Positions 45,514-53,770 of a stretch of 64,000 nt of DNA are shown in pieces (the stretch's first letter is position 1; each line of letters starts with the position of its first letter). The notes below the pieces were generated by a model. It was given only the letters and a program-made list of their open reading frames with translations. It searched no databases and had not been told where the DNA came from. The position numbers and the translations under genes were made by a program. The DNA is taken from contig NZ_JACHZX010000001.1 in assembly GCF_014193845.1 (NCBI RefSeq), positions 1 to 64,000 of the forward strand. Direction: 5' to 3'. This DNA comes from Sphingomonas sp. BK345. GTDB taxonomy: Bacteria > Pseudomonadota > Alphaproteobacteria > Sphingomonadales > Sphingomonadaceae.

Positions 45514-46974
45514 TCAGTTCCCCATCCACCCACCTTTGAAGCCGGCGCGCTCCAGCCCGGCGCGCACGTACGGGTTGCGCTGCATCGTCTTCCAGATCAG
45601 CCCGCTGCGCCAGTTCTCGATCATGCAGGCGATCGGCCCCTGGTCGATGCCGAGATAGTCGCTCGCTACCCAGCCGATGCCGGGCACCACCTTGCCGTGC
45701 TTGAGCGGTACATTCGGCAACGTCAGCGTCGGGTTAAAACTGTCGAAGAAGCCGTACTGGCCGTAGATCGCGGTGCCGTAGCGCTGGTACATCTCGCGCG
45801 CGGCGGGCAGCACGATCTCGGGCGCGAAGGCGATCGAGCCGAGCGCCGCGGTCGGCGCGATCGTGCCGTCGTCGCGGTCGCCGGGACCGCGCGCCGAGTA
45901 GGAGAAGAACTCGCGGTTGCGCCCGTCGATCTCGCGGACGAAGTCGCCCGGTCCGTCGCACGCGGTGAGGCCCCAGACGTTCTCGTCATAGCCGCGCCAG
46001 CCCGGCGGATTGTTGATGCAATAGCGCCGTTGCGCATAGGTCGCGCGCCGGCTGTTCTCGAAATAGTCGAGCCCGCGGCGGATCGAGTAAGCGTCGCGCA
46101 CGCCGCGAAAGTCTAGCCATACCTGACTGTATTGGTGGCCGAACAGCGGCGGGAAGGCGGTGAAGGGATTGTCGTACTTCTCGTCCCACGAGGGATCGAA
46201 GCGATCGGTCCACTCCGCCCAGGTGGTCGGCGGCAGCGCGTGGGTGGGCGAGCCGAGCGCGAGCACGTAGAGGATCAGGCTCTCGTTGTAGATGTTCCAG
46301 TCCGAGCCGATGAAGCCACTCTCGGGATGCCAGCCCATCGCCACGAAGGGCGCGCGCGGCGTGATCCAGTCCCACTCGACCGCGCGGTAGATCTGGTCGG
46401 CGAGGTCGCGGATCTGCTTCTCGCGCGCGTCGGTGGGATCGTCGAACCAGGTCTGCGCGAACAGCACGCCGCCGAGCAGCAGCGCGGTGTCGATCGTCGA
46501 CAGCTCGCAGCGCGCGAAGCGATGGCCCTTGGTGGTGCCGAGGAAGTGGTAGAAGAAGCCCTTGTAGCCGCTGGTGTCGTCGCCCGGCCCCTGCGGCGCC
46601 TCGGCGAAGAAGCGCAGGGTGGTGAGCGTCCGCTCCGCCGCCGCCGGGCGCGTGATCCAGCCGCGCGTGACCGCGATCGGGTAAGTGGTCAGCGCGAAGC
46701 CGACCGCGGCGATCGAGGCGAAGCTCGGGGTCGGCCAGCGATCGGGCGCGAGCCCCATCACCTGGTCGGTGGTGTTCCAGAAGAAGCTCACGGTGCGCTT
46801 CTGGATGTCGTCCATCAGCGGGTCGCTAGCGGAGGCGGGGGTGGTGCCCAGCTCGGGCAGCACGCCGGGGAAAGCGAGCCGTGGGACGCGCGGTGCCGGG
46901 GCGGTACATCCCCCGGCGAGGGCCGCGCCGCCCAGCGCGGCGGCGCGCAGCATGTCACGTCGGTCGAGGATCAT
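45514..46974 (-). CDS. GH144-type glucoamylase-like lipoprotein (probable beta-1,2-glucanase)
   Basis: A 486-residue exported protein. The N-terminus combines a twin-arginine motif (LDRRDMLRAAA) with a lipobox-like LAGGC (Cys23). The body is the glycoamylase (PF10091) (alpha/alpha)6 domain, with conserved RTVSFFWNTTD, GWHPESGFIGSDWNIYNESLILYVLA (in two parts) and FDSFNPT blocks. This domain defines GH144, whose characterised members are endo-beta-1,2-glucanases or release sophorose. A strong AGGAGGT site precedes ATG 46974. It is the last gene of the minus-strand LacI / TonB-receptor set and would act on the imported or surface-bound glucan. Activity is inferred from the family. Confidence 0.85.
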   Translation of the reverse strand: MILDRRDMLRAAALGGAALAGGCTAPAPRVPRLAFPGVLPELGTTPASASDPLMDDIQKRTVSFFWNTTDQVMGLAPDRWPTPSFASIAAVGFALTTYPIAVTRGWITRPAAAERTLTTLRFFAEAPQGPGDDTSGYKGFFYHFLGTTKGHRFARCELSTIDTALLLGGVLFAQTWFDDPTDAREKQIRDLADQIYRAVEWDWITPRAPFVAMGWHPESGFIGSDWNIYNESLILYVLALGSPTHALPPTTWAEWTDRFDPSWDEKYDNPFTAFPPLFGHQYSQVWLDFRGVRDAYSIRRGLDYFENSRRATYAQRRYCINNPPGWRGYDENVWGLTACDGPGDFVREIDGRNREFFSYSARGPGDRDDGTIAPTAALGSIAFAPEIVLPAAREMYQRYGTAIYGQYGFFDSFNPTLTLPNVPLKHGKVVPGIGWVASDYLGIDQGPIACMIENWRSGLIWKTMQRNPYVRAGLERAGFKGGWMGN

Positions 46975-47035
46975 GCACCTCCTGCGAGTAGAGCGCGGCG
47001 GACGGCCCCGCGCAGGCCGTCCGCCGCTTGGTGGG

Positions 47036-50000
47036 TCAGAAACTGAACCCGGCCGAGAGTTTCACCGTGCGCGGCGGATTGCCACCGATGCTGTACGTCG
47101 AGTTCTCGCGATAGATGCTCGGCGAGGCCGCGGTGCGCGTGGTGTCGGTGGGATCGTTGTTATAGTCGACATAGTTCCGGTCGTTCATCGCGTTGAGGAT
47201 GTCGACGCGCAGGCGCACGCGCGTCTGGTCGCTGAGGAAGCCCAGCGGCACGTATTTGGTGAAGGCGAGGTCGAGCTGGCGCCGACCCCAGCGATCGCCG
47301 AGCCCGAACACCTCGGAGCCGACGATCCGGCGCTCATAGGGCGTCGCCGTGTCGAGCAGGGCGCGCTGGAAAAGCGGCGACTCGATCTGGAACTTGGCCG
47401 AGAGCGTCACGCCGATCGGCGTATCGGCGCTACCCGCGATCACGAAGCGGTGGCGCGGCACCACGCCCGAGCGCAGCATCGGGTAATCCGAGGCGCTGGG
47501 GAAATCGAGCAGGAAGTAGGCCGCCTGATCGTTGTTGGGCCGGTTGTCGGTCGCCGCGGTGAAGGTGTAGGTCGCGTCGAGGCTCCACGGCGACGCCGCC
47601 GAATAGGCCTTCGTCAGCTTGACATAGGCTGAGTCCGCCTTGGTCTCGAGCCCGTTGTCGCCGATGATGATCGCGCCATAGCCCGACGGCGCGAACGACA
47701 CATCGGGGCCCTGCGGTGCGCCGGTGGTGGGCGACGGCGCGAAGAAGGAGCCGTCGGGGCGGCGCGTACCGAGCAGGTAGACGAAGCCGTCCTTGCTGAC
47801 GATCCGCGTATAGCCCAGCTCGAGCTCGACCGGGTTGAAGCGGCCGCGGATGCCGAGGCTGAACTGGTCCGAGTAGGGGATCTTCAGGTCGTTCTTGATG
47901 AAGCGGAACTCGCGTCCGCCCGGCACGCCGTTCCCAGCCAGCTGCTGCCGGCCCGCCTCCGTGAGATAGGCGTCGTTCCACGGGATACAGGTCGCGCTCG
48001 GCGTGCACGGGTTGATCGTGTCGGCACCCTGGAAGAGGAACTGGCGGCGCTGGAAACGACCGTTCGACAGCTCCTGCTGCAGGAAGTCGAACTGGTTACG
48101 GTCGTAGGACCGGCCATAGCCGCCGAACACGGTGAAGCGGCCCTGCTCGTCGAGCCGGTAGGTGAAGCCGACGCGCGGCTGCCACGCGCCCTTGAACGCC
48201 TTCCGGTTGTTCCCGGTCGAGATATAGTCGTTGATGTTGTAATCGGCGTTGTTGAGGTTCGGGTAGTTCGCCGACGACACCGCGGCGAGATCCTCCGCCG
48301 AGGTGACGTAGTTGAGGAACGCCGGGGTGCGCTCATAGTCCCAGCGGACGCCGAGGTTGAGCGTCAGCCGATCGGTGACGTCCCAGTCGTCCTGGATGTA
48401 GGCGCCGAACTGGAAATTGTTCGAGCGGATGCGCGGGTCACCCAGCGAGCCGTTGGCGCCGAACTCGAGGCTGTACGGGATCGTGTTGTTGAAACCGCTC
48501 CCGGTCGGCAGCGTCGTGTCGTACGAGTAGAGCGGGTTGATCAGGTTCTGCTCGAGCGAGTTGAGCTTCACCCACTTGGCCTTGGCGCCGACCTTGATCG
48601 TGTGGCCCTCGAAGCCGGTCCAGGTGAAATCGTCCTGCACCGTCCAGCCGGTCTGGCCCTTGTCCTGCAGGCTCAGCCCGGCGCCGTCGCGGAACAGGTT
48701 GAAGGTGCTCACCCCCGTCGGCGTGCGCGAGGTGGCGCGGAACTGCTGGCTGATGCCGTTCGTGGCAGGCTGCGGCGACCAGCTGACGTCTTCATAGGAG
48801 ACGCGCAAGTCGTTGACCCACTTCTCCTCGCTGTGCTGCCACCGGCCCATCGCACGGATCTCCTCGACCTTGGTCAGGGTCGCGGTGGAGAAAGCGGCGA
48901 TGCCGTTGCTGATCTGATAGCCCGACTCGTTGCGGTACTTGCCGGTGAGCTCGAACAGGTCCTTGTCGGTCGGCGTCAAGTCGATCTTGCCGAAATACAG
49001 GTCCTGCTTGAAGGTCGAGTTGAAGGAGCCGAACAGATCCTGATACTGCGCCGGCAGGCTGCTCACCGCGATGCCGTTGCCGGGAAGGATGTCGACCGGG
49101 ATCTCGCGGCGCTTGCCCTCGTAGCTGACGAAGAAGTGCGCCACGTCCTTGACGATCGGGCCGCCCAGCGCGACGCCATATTGCTTGTCGGTCGAGGCGA
49201 CCTTGTCGATCGTGTTGGGGAAGATCTCGGTCGGGCGGCGATCGCGCAGGTTCTGGTTGGTATAGTCGAAGAAGCCGTCGCCGTGGAACTCGTTGGTGCC
49301 CGACTTGGTACCGGCGACGATCGCGACCGAGCCGACCTGGTCGAACTCGGCCTTATAGTTGGACGACAGCACCTGATACTCGCCGATGGCGAGCTGCGGA
49401 AACGGGTTGCCCGGCGAGCTGTCCTGCCCGGTGAGGCCGCCGCGCAGCACGTAGTCCTTCTGGCTGACGCCGTCGATGAAGACGTTGACCGAGTTGCTGC
49501 CCTGCGCGCCGCCCTGGATGCGCGAGCTGCCGTCGGCGCTCTCGATGAAGCGGACGCCGGGCGCCAGATCGGCGAAGGCGAGGAAGTTGCGGCTGTTCTG
49601 CGGCAGCTGCTCGATCAGCCGCTGGGTCACGTTGATGCCGACCTGGCCGCCCGAGAGCGAGCGCAGCCGGCTGCCGGTGACGATGATGTCGCCCGGCTCG
49701 CCCTGCGGCGTCGCCCCGCCCTGCTCCTCGGTGGCGGCGTCACCCGTCGCGCCCTGCTGGGGCGCGTTGCCGTTCGCGTCCGCTCCCGCGGCCGGCGCCG
49801 GCGCGGTCGCGGCGGGGGTGGAGAGATCGAGGTCAAGTCCGGCGTTCTGCCCGACCCTAAGGGTGAACTGGTCCGAGTTGCGCACACCCGCCTTGGTGCG
49901 GATCTCGAGCCGGTAGGCGCCGGCGCGCAGCGAGGCGAAATTGTAGCTGCCGTCCGGCCCGACGACGGTGGAGCGGCGGTAATTGGTCGCGACCTCGACG

Positions 50001-50194
50001 ATCGTCACCTCGGTGACGGGATTGTCGGGGGTCGAGCGGATGACGCCGCGCAGCGACGCCTGCCCCACCTGCGCCGCCGCGGGCGCGCTCCACGTGGTGG
50101 CCAGCGTGGCGCCGAGCGCCCCGATGGCGCCGAGCGCGGTCGCGCGTGCCCATGCCGTGCGCATCATCCTGCGCCGGTTCGATCCCTTGATCAT
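47036..50194 (-). CDS. TonB-dependent receptor with carboxypeptidase-regulatory-like N-terminal domain (Oar-like)
   Basis: A 1052-residue outer-membrane receptor. A signal peptide (about 12-42, ending AAAQV) is followed by a carboxypeptidase-regulatory-like beta-sandwich (about 45-122, GPDGSYNFASLRAGAYRLEI). A low-complexity Ala/Gln/Gly linker leads to a TonB box GDIIVTGSR (169-177), plug and long barrel ending in LSAGFSF. This is the Oar-like arrangement often tied to polysaccharide or peptide uptake. The ATG overlaps the stop of the LacI gene (ATGA), so the regulator and receptor are translationally coupled, and a GH144 gene follows 61 bases downstream. Confidence 0.92.
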   Translation of the reverse strand: MIKGSNRRRMMRTAWARATALGAIGALGATLATTWSAPAAAQVGQASLRGVIRSTPDNPVTEVTIVEVATNYRRSTVVGPDGSYNFASLRAGAYRLEIRTKAGVRNSDQFTLRVGQNAGLDLDLSTPAATAPAPAAGADANGNAPQQGATGDAATEEQGGATPQGEPGDIIVTGSRLRSLSGGQVGINVTQRLIEQLPQNSRNFLAFADLAPGVRFIESADGSSRIQGGAQGSNSVNVFIDGVSQKDYVLRGGLTGQDSSPGNPFPQLAIGEYQVLSSNYKAEFDQVGSVAIVAGTKSGTNEFHGDGFFDYTNQNLRDRRPTEIFPNTIDKVASTDKQYGVALGGPIVKDVAHFFVSYEGKRREIPVDILPGNGIAVSSLPAQYQDLFGSFNSTFKQDLYFGKIDLTPTDKDLFELTGKYRNESGYQISNGIAAFSTATLTKVEEIRAMGRWQHSEEKWVNDLRVSYEDVSWSPQPATNGISQQFRATSRTPTGVSTFNLFRDGAGLSLQDKGQTGWTVQDDFTWTGFEGHTIKVGAKAKWVKLNSLEQNLINPLYSYDTTLPTGSGFNNTIPYSLEFGANGSLGDPRIRSNNFQFGAYIQDDWDVTDRLTLNLGVRWDYERTPAFLNYVTSAEDLAAVSSANYPNLNNADYNINDYISTGNNRKAFKGAWQPRVGFTYRLDEQGRFTVFGGYGRSYDRNQFDFLQQELSNGRFQRRQFLFQGADTINPCTPSATCIPWNDAYLTEAGRQQLAGNGVPGGREFRFIKNDLKIPYSDQFSLGIRGRFNPVELELGYTRIVSKDGFVYLLGTRRPDGSFFAPSPTTGAPQGPDVSFAPSGYGAIIIGDNGLETKADSAYVKLTKAYSAASPWSLDATYTFTAATDNRPNNDQAAYFLLDFPSASDYPMLRSGVVPRHRFVIAGSADTPIGVTLSAKFQIESPLFQRALLDTATPYERRIVGSEVFGLGDRWGRRQLDLAFTKYVPLGFLSDQTRVRLRVDILNAMNDRNYVDYNNDPTDTTRTAASPSIYRENSTYSIGGNPPRTVKLSAGFSF

Positions 50195-51210
50195 GACTGT
50201 GTCTCCCTGTCCGTTTCTGTTGTCGTGTCGCGCACCACCAGACGCGGGACGATCGCCTCCGCGTCGGCCGGGCCGACCTCCACCAACCCCTCAGCCGGCG
50301 CGACGATCCGCCGCGCCAGCAGCTCCACCGCGCGCGCGCCCAGCGCCGCGATGTCGACCCGCATCGTCGTCAGCGCCGGCGTCACCAGCCGCGCCAGCGG
50401 AATGTCGTCGAAGCCGGCGACGCGCACCTGGCCCGGCACCGCGATCCCGCGCCCCTTCAGCGCCACCAGTGCGCCGATCGCCATCGCGTCGTTGGCGGCG
50501 AACAGCGCGTCGGCCCGGATCGCGCCGCACGCCACCTGTGCCGCCGCGGCGGCGCCGCTCGCCTCGGTGAAGTCGCCCTGGATCACTGTCAGCACGACGC
50601 CGGCGCGCTCGGCCGCGGCTACTGCGCCGGCGCGGCGCTCCTCGGCATCGACGTTGCCGACTGGGCCGGCGACATGCGCGATCGCACGCGCGCCCGCGGC
50701 GACGAGATGGTCCACCATCGCCGCCGCGCCCGCGGCATTGTCGACCCGCAGCGCCGCGCCGACGAGCCCGGGCACGCAGTTTAGGAACACCGCCGGCAGC
50801 CCCGCGGGCAGCTGCGCGCGCAGCTCCGCCGCGCCGAGCTGCGGCGCCATCACCACCAGCCCGTCGACCTGACCGCGCAGCGCCGCCAGCGTGTTGAGCC
50901 CGCGCCCGTTCTGCAGCACCGTCAGCAGCAGCGCGAGCTTCTGCGCCGCCACCTCGCGATCCATGCCGCGCAGCAGCTCGGAGAAGAACTCGCCGTGAAG
51001 GTCGGGCAGCACCACGCCGACCGCCGACGTTCTCGCCAGGCTGAGACTGCGCGCGCCGGCGTGCGGCACATAGCCGAGCCGCGCCGCCACCTCCTGCACG
51101 CGCGCGCGCAGCTCGGGCCGGACCCGCTCATGCCCATTGAGCGCGCGCGACACCGAGGCGACCGACACCTGCGCCTCGCGAGCGACGTCACGGATCGTTG
51201 CGTTCGGCAT
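50191..51210 (-). CDS. LacI-family transcriptional regulator
   Basis: A 339-residue repressor. The helix-turn-helix TIRDVAREAQVSVASVSRAL (5-24) and hinge region (about 48-60, with ARSLSLART) are followed by a periplasmic-binding-protein-like ligand domain with GVVLPDLHGEFFSELLRGM and VRVAGFDDIPLARLVTPALTT. I chose ATG 51210; a longer open frame to 51723 runs over the divergent GH3 gene and is not plausible. It is divergent from the GH3 gene, with a LacI-type operator between, and overlaps the TonB-receptor gene downstream. Confidence 0.94.
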   Translation of the reverse strand: MPNATIRDVAREAQVSVASVSRALNGHERVRPELRARVQEVAARLGYVPHAGARSLSLARTSAVGVVLPDLHGEFFSELLRGMDREVAAQKLALLLTVLQNGRGLNTLAALRGQVDGLVVMAPQLGAAELRAQLPAGLPAVFLNCVPGLVGAALRVDNAAGAAAMVDHLVAAGARAIAHVAGPVGNVDAEERRAGAVAAAERAGVVLTVIQGDFTEASGAAAAAQVACGAIRADALFAANDAMAIGALVALKGRGIAVPGQVRVAGFDDIPLARLVTPALTTMRVDIAALGARAVELLARRIVAPAEGLVEVGPADAEAIVPRLVVRDTTTETDRETQS

Positions 51211-51264
51211 ACGCCGCCTGGACGTCCTCTCCCGCGACGGCGCGCACCACGCGCATTGCCGTCC

Positions 51265-51300
51265 TTGATGTAACCGTTTACACGTAACAATAGAGACGAT
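51265..51300. promoter_or_regulatory. LacI-type operator between the LacI and GH3 genes
   Basis: TGTAACCGTTTACA (51269-51282) is a near-palindrome with the central CG and TGTAA/TTACA arms typical of LacI-family operators. It sits next to TTGATG (51265-51270), a possible -35 box for the GH3 gene, and about 60 bases upstream of the LacI start, so it could serve both genes. Confidence 0.6.
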
Positions 51301-51328
51301 CAATCCTGCCGCTAACGAGGGAGAGGAC

Positions 51329-53623
51329 ATGACCCAGGACGCATCACGGCCCTCGCGCCGCGCCTGGCTGATGGGCGCGGGCGCGACGCTCGCCTGGGCT
51401 GCCAGCCCGGCGCGCGCGCTGCTCGCGCGGGCGTCAGCCGCACCGCTGCCAGCGGCCGTCGAGTCGCTCGTCGCACGCATGACGGTGGAGGAGAAAGCGG
51501 GCCAGCTCACCCTGATGGCCGCAGCCTGGGCGGGTGGCGCTGCGACCGCGCTCAACCCCGCGGGCGCGGGCGCCAGCTTCGAGGGACAGCTGCGCGACGT
51601 GCGGCGCGGCCGGCTCACCGGGGTGTTCAACGGCAATGGCGCGGTGATGGCGCAGCGGATGCAGCGCGCGGCCATGACGCAGTCGCGGCTCAAGATCCCG
51701 CTGCTGTTCGCGGCCGACATCATTCACGGCTTCCGCACCGTCTTCCCGGTGCCGCTGGCGGAGGCGGCGAGCTTCGACCCCGAGCTGGCGCGCCGCACCG
51801 CGCGCGCCGCGGGCGCCGAGGCGGCGGCGTCGGGGATCGACTGGACCTTCGCGCCCATGGTCGACATCGCGCGCGACGCGCGCTGGGGCCGCGGCGTCGA
51901 GGGCGCGGGCGAGGACGTGCTGCTGGGGCGGCTGATGGCGGCGGCGCGGGTGCGCGGTTTCCAGGGCGAGAACGGGCTCGCCGATCCGCGCGCGGTGGCG
52001 GCCTGCGCCAAGCATTTCGTCGCTTATGGCGCCGGCGAGGGCGGGCTCGACTATAACAGCGTCGACGTCTCGGAGCGGACGCTGCGCGAGATCTATTTTC
52101 CGCCGTTCGAGGCGGCGCTGGCCGCGGGCGCGCCCACGGTGATGGCCTCGTTCAACGAGATATCGGGCGTCCCCGCCACCGCCAACGACTGGCTGCTCAC
52201 CGACGTGCTGCGGCGCGAATGGGGGTTCGGCGGTCTGGTCGTCTCCGACTATACCGGCGACGAGGAGCTGATCGCGCACGGCCTCGCCGCCGACGCGCGC
52301 GAGGCGACCAGGCTGGCCTTCCTGGCCGGCGTCGACATGTCGATGCAGAGCGGCTTCTACCTCAAGCACCTGCCCGACCTCGTCGCCAAGGGCGAGGTGC
52401 CGGCGGCGCGGCTCGACGAGGCGGTGCGGCGCGTGCTCGCGCTCAAGGTGACACTGGGGCTGTTCGACGACCCGTTCCGCCGCATCGATCCGGCACGCGA
52501 ACGCGCCGAGGTGCGCATGCCCGCCACGCTGGCGCTGGCGCGCGAGGCCGGGGCGCGCTCGATTGTCCTTCTCAAGAACGACGACCAGCTGCTGCCGCTG
52601 CCACGCGCCGGCAAGCGCATCGCGCTGATCGGGCCGTTCGTCTCCGGGCAGCACGACCTGATCGGCCCCTGGAACGTCTACGGCACCGACGCCGGCGCGA
52701 CCGACCTCGCCACGGCGGTGCGCAGCATGGTCGCGGACGCGGCGCAGGTGAGCGTCACGCCGGGGTCGGCGATCCATGCGCCGCTGCCCGGCGGGATCGC
52801 GGCGGCGGTGGCAGCCGCACGTGCCGCCGACATCGTCGTGCTCGCGGTCGGCGAGGCGCAGGACATGTCTGGCGAGGCGCAGTCGCGCTCGGCGGTGGTG
52901 GTGCCCGAGCCGCAGCTCGCGCTGGCACGCGCCGTCGCCGTGACCGGGACGCCGGTGGTGGTGCTACTGCGCACCGGGCGCGCGCTCGCGCTCGACACCG
53001 CGGTGCTCGGCGCGCGCGCGATCGCGGTGACCTGGTTCCTAGGCTCGCAGGACGGGCCGGCGATCGCCGACATGCTGTTCGGCGCCGTGGCGCCCTCGGC
53101 GCGGCTACCCGTGTCCTTCCCGCGCGCGACCGGTCAGTCCCCCTATTATTACGCGCACAAGTCGACCGGGCGCCCGAACCCGCCGGGGCCGCTCCAGCCG
53201 TTCAAGGCGCATTACCGCGAATTCGAGCAGAGCGCGCTCTTCCCCTTCGGCCACGGGCTGACCTACGGCAACGTCGCTTACTCGGACCTGTCGCTGAGTG
53301 GCGACCGGCTCGCTCCCGGCGGCACGCTGACCGTGCGCGCGACGGTGGCGAACCGCGGACGCCATGCCGCCGAGGAGGTCGTGCAGCTCTACGTCCACGA
53401 CGTTGCCGCCAGCGTCACCCGCCCGATCCGCGAATTGAAAGCCTTCCAGCGGGTGGCGCTGGCACCGGGCGAGCGAAAGACGGTCAGCTTCGCGCTCCGG
53501 CGTGACGACCTGCTGTTCGTCGGCCGCGACCTGAAGCGGACGGTCGAGCCCGGCGCCTTCCGGCTCTGGGTGGCGCCCTCGGCGGAGGCAGCGGGTGTGA
53601 GCGGTTCGTTCATGCTGGGCTAA
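51329..53623 (+). CDS. Exported GH3 beta-glucosidase (BglX-like)
   Basis: A 764-residue enzyme with a twin-arginine signal (PSRRAWLMGAGATLAWAA). The GH3 N-terminal barrel has ADIIHGFRTVFPVPL, CAKHFVAYGAGEGG and the nucleophile in GLVVSDYTG (D307). The C-terminal alpha/beta domain includes IVLLKNDDQLLPL and IGPFVSGQHD, and a fibronectin-III-like domain ends the protein. The layout is that of BglX and of GH3 enzymes that split sophorose and other beta-linked glucose disaccharides. The ribosome site GGGAGAGG precedes ATG 51329. It is controlled from the LacI operator region and pairs logically with the GH144 gene. Confidence 0.93.
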   Translation: MTQDASRPSRRAWLMGAGATLAWAASPARALLARASAAPLPAAVESLVARMTVEEKAGQLTLMAAAWAGGAATALNPAGAGASFEGQLRDVRRGRLTGVFNGNGAVMAQRMQRAAMTQSRLKIPLLFAADIIHGFRTVFPVPLAEAASFDPELARRTARAAGAEAAASGIDWTFAPMVDIARDARWGRGVEGAGEDVLLGRLMAAARVRGFQGENGLADPRAVAACAKHFVAYGAGEGGLDYNSVDVSERTLREIYFPPFEAALAAGAPTVMASFNEISGVPATANDWLLTDVLRREWGFGGLVVSDYTGDEELIAHGLAADAREATRLAFLAGVDMSMQSGFYLKHLPDLVAKGEVPAARLDEAVRRVLALKVTLGLFDDPFRRIDPARERAEVRMPATLALAREAGARSIVLLKNDDQLLPLPRAGKRIALIGPFVSGQHDLIGPWNVYGTDAGATDLATAVRSMVADAAQVSVTPGSAIHAPLPGGIAAAVAAARAADIVVLAVGEAQDMSGEAQSRSAVVVPEPQLALARAVAVTGTPVVVLLRTGRALALDTAVLGARAIAVTWFLGSQDGPAIADMLFGAVAPSARLPVSFPRATGQSPYYYAHKSTGRPNPPGPLQPFKAHYREFEQSALFPFGHGLTYGNVAYSDLSLSGDRLAPGGTLTVRATVANRGRHAAEEVVQLYVHDVAASVTRPIRELKAFQRVALAPGERKTVSFALRRDDLLFVGRDLKRTVEPGAFRLWVAPSAEAAGVSGSFMLG

Positions 53624-53770
53624 CCCGCTGCGCACTCGTGTCGCGCAGTTGTAAGAATGTCACATCGTTTTGCAAATTTATTACCGGCATGTGGCAGTAG
53701 CGCTACCGGGCTTGTTTCTTCCCGCCTCACCGTTTTGAGTGACCCCAATCAAAGAAAAAGGGGTTCCCTC
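53624..53770 (+). promoter_or_regulatory. Upstream region of the third TonB receptor with GTAGCGCTAC palindrome
   Basis: The 147-base gap holds a perfect ten-base palindrome, GTAGCGCTAC (53697-53706), within GGCAGTAGCGCTACCGGG. This resembles sugar-responsive LacI-family operators described in Xanthomonas and Caulobacter. The remainder is AT-richer than its surroundings, as expected for a promoter. The regulator is not identified; the adjacent LacI operator has a different core. Confidence 0.45.

Noticed and set aside
51211..51723. In-frame upstream extension of the LacI gene
   Set aside because: It would cross the operator region and run antisense into the GH3 gene; the helix-turn-helix begins correctly at 51210.
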